Part shown: positions 60,909 to 62,869 of the stretch, piece after piece
Numbering within the stretch: the first letter of the stretch is position 1
Layout: every line of letters begins with the position of its first letter
Assembly: GCA_027603945.1 (NCBI GenBank)
Contig: JADIIU010000079.1
Location: 1 to 62,869 of the forward strand
From: Terramyces sp. JEL0728
Taxonomy: Eukaryota; Chytridiomycota; Chytridiomycetes; Rhizophydiales; Terramycetaceae
DNA length: 62,869 nt
Direction of reading: 5' to 3'
Notes under the pieces: generated by a model
Told to the model about the DNA's origin: nothing
The model's database searches: none
The model's input: only the letters and a program-made list of their open reading frames with translations
Translations under genes and position numbers: made by a program

Positions 60909-62869
60909 ATGAACTATGGAATAAGAACAATTGGGTTTGGAACTAAGGTGCCGCCCAAACCGAAAGTGGATTTCCATGCCAATGACAGTTTGGATGGGGA
61001 ATCAGACCTTTTAAATGTGAATTCTGCAACAGCAATTGATTCAGAAACCGACCTTTCACAGGAAATTAGTGCAGTACAGATACCTCTTATATATATGCAT
61101 TCTCATCATCCCACAAAGCCCTTGGAAAATAGTAAATATGCCTTAATTTAGTCTGCAAGGATCCCAATTGCCCGATGAATAGACCACAAAGTGAATCAGG
61201 GGTGGAATCATCCTATATCTCAGATTACAGGTTAAAAATATGCTTATTCAAGGTCCCATTCTAAATTGAGAAAAATGGAGTTGGCAGCATATTACAATTC
61301 ACAAAGTGTCGATACTTTGGCCAAACTAGAAGGATATTTGAATGAACAAAAGACCTTGTCATTCCAACTTAGCGACCCCGCTGCTTACAACTACGATTTG
61401 GACGACGACGTGGATGTTTTATCTTCCATCTCACAACAGGATATACAAAAACTCCGAATAGCTAGAAACAAATATTTTCAGGACAATGGGATTCCACTTG
61501 ATTCCATTCCACCTGCTAGCATCAGCAATTCAACAATTGGACGCACTACCGCCCATGTGCCTTCGGAATTCGCAGCTCCAAGCATATATAATCATACAAG
61601 TAACAGCTGGAATGAATTCCACACACCTAATAGCTCGCCAGATCAAAATTTACTTTATCAAATGGAATTTCTGAAAATTCACAAGGAAAAACAAAATGCA
61701 AGTGCTGGATTAAAAAGGGCTGAATTAGCAGTCATGGAAGCTAAATATCGAGCAAAAGTTATCCGATCGCAAGGTGGGGTTGCGAGTAGCACAATTAGTA
61801 CCCTTGAAAGAACTCGAAAATTAAAAGAAAGAGCTGCAGAAATGGTTAACCGCTCATTACAACAGAAAAGAGAAGTTGAAAAAGCAATTGATTTTGGAAA
61901 TTTCAATTTTTCAGTATCCCCAGCCGACTCCTTTTATCATTATGTTAATGGTGCATGGTTGCTCAAGAATCAAATACCAAACAGCCATTCAACATGGGGA
62001 ACATTTGAAAATCTGCATGATAAGCAATTGGTTGATAATGAAAGCAACATCATCAAGTACTTTGGAAAAGGAAAAGGAGACGCTGTACTTTTGGAATATT
62101 ACCGCTCTGCATTGGATGAAGAATCTATTGAGAAGGCACAACTAGATCCTACCAAAGAGGATCTGGCTGTAATCGCCTCTATTGAAACCCTGGAAGATTA
62201 TTTTATAAAAGCTGCAGCCTTCAATGCCCAATCCGTCAATGTTACAATGTTTTACACTCATGTTTTGGGATTCCCAAAAGCTAAAAAAAAAGTCTCAAAA
62301 AATCGTGCAGCTATACTTCTTCAGGATGGGCTTGGTCTACCGAGCAGAGATTATTATCTGCAAGAAGAGAAACAGGAAAAGGCGAAAGCGTACAAGGAAT
62401 ATATCAAAAGATTGTTGATTGTCTCTGGGGAATCGCTAGATGAAGCAATGCATAACGTGGAACTTGTTTACCAGTTGGAATACCAGCTAGCTGAAATATC
62501 CCTTCCTCTAGAAGACCTGTGTGATCCAGCAAAGAATAATACAAAAAAGTCACTGGAGGAATTGCAAAGTGCATTTCCACTGATAGACTGGAAAGGCTAT
62601 TTCGCAAAGATGGAAATACCAGATTCCGTTCATGTTATTATCGAGCCAGTGGAATATTTTGAGCGCCTGTTGGAGCTACTACAGAAAACTGATCTAGCGA
62701 CATTGAAAATATACATGAAAGTACGATATTTATCCACAGCAGCACCATTTTTACACAAAGAGATGCAGCTAATCCATTTTGAATATCAGGATAAAGCGCT
62801 ATACGGCGTGCAGGAGATGGAGCCAAAATGGAAAAGGGCATTTCAATTGGTGTGTGATATTTCAGATTT
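60909..62869 (+). CDS. M13-family metallopeptidase fused to a long N-terminal extension, 3' end outside window
   Basis: Exons 60909-61131, 61152-61230 and 61253 to the window end, introns 20 and 22 nt; the last frame is open for 538 codons to the edge. From about residue 311 it reads AIDFGNFNFSVSPADSFYHYVNGAWLLKNQIP, clearly an M13 peptidase; the HExxH region lies beyond the window. The first ~310 residues are unrelated to M13: an acidic/Ser-rich start (MNYGIRTIGFGTKVPPKP), then a helix-rich part (MELAAYYNSQSVDTLAKLEGYL; KERAAEMVNRSLQQKREVEK) directly abutting the peptidase. The ATG at 61275 is an alternative start for the fusion. A two-gene fusion by lost stop and start signals is plausible. 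Confidence 0.75.

Overview
This looks like a gene-dense, AT-rich piece of a nuclear genome from an early-diverging fungus (aphelid, cryptomycote or chytrid grade). The exact lineage is inference. Fungal evidence: the nucleoporin POM152, SPA2-type polarity proteins, two CBM1 domains, hevein-type chitin-binding domains and SPT3. MIC60 and an RCF1-type HIG1 protein point to respiring mitochondria, and PEX1 points to peroxisomes, so it is not a reduced microsporidian.

The outstanding feature is the introns. Once single ORFs are joined by conserved protein sequence, 46 simple introns come out at only 19-23 nt. They start GTA (rarely GTG or GTT) and mostly have a TAAT/TAAC-like element just upstream of AG. 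Joining restores family motifs across the junctions (CBM1 CGGQNW, lipin SPFHVRFG, DEAD-box DEADR, AIP1 KGHQ, a MIC60 mitochondrial presequence), and every multi-exon model sums to a multiple of three. In MED20 three intron units lie head to tail without exon between them, the first two exact 21-nt copies. POM152 has a 20+22 nt pair, and an anomalous 46-nt intron may be nested.

Layout. 1-2.4 kb: Crinkler (CRN)-type NTPase/nuclease cut by the window edge, and a small ankyrin protein. 2.7-9.3 kb: secreted beta-trefoil lectin, multi-pass membrane protein, CBM1 membrane protein, and a single-pass protein with four cytoplasmic SH3 domains. 9.8-12.8 kb: second, complete CRN-type protein. 12.8-29 kb: housekeeping block: lipin, two LPAAT paralogues, ankyrin protein, PEX1, MIC60, RPC4, RRP41, SPT3, MPDU1, DRS1. 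29-36 kb: seven genes (eight domains) of one small secreted beta-rich family, interrupted by AIP1. 36-40 kb: three DUF642-like single-pass proteins around SWD1. 40-46 kb: tandem SPA2-like genes, MetX-like hydrolase, secreted chitin-binding protein. 46-55.9 kb: PIN-like protein, malic enzyme, secreted Cys-repeat protein, POM152, MED20, RCF1. 56-62.9 kb: three M13 metallopeptidases, the last with a long N-terminal extension and cut by the window end.

The genes do not form one pathway. Themes are lipid synthesis (lipin makes diacylglycerol, LPAATs make phosphatidic acid), transcription (SPT3, SWD1, MED20, RPC4), RNA processing (RRP41, DRS1), polarity/actin (SPA2-like, AIP1), and a large carbohydrate-facing surface and secreted set suited to an organism that attaches to or feeds on walled cells. 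Regulatory DNA is minimal: start codons of divergent genes lie 15-35 bp apart, and TATA boxes sit about 25-40 bp before the ATG of several secreted or metabolic genes.
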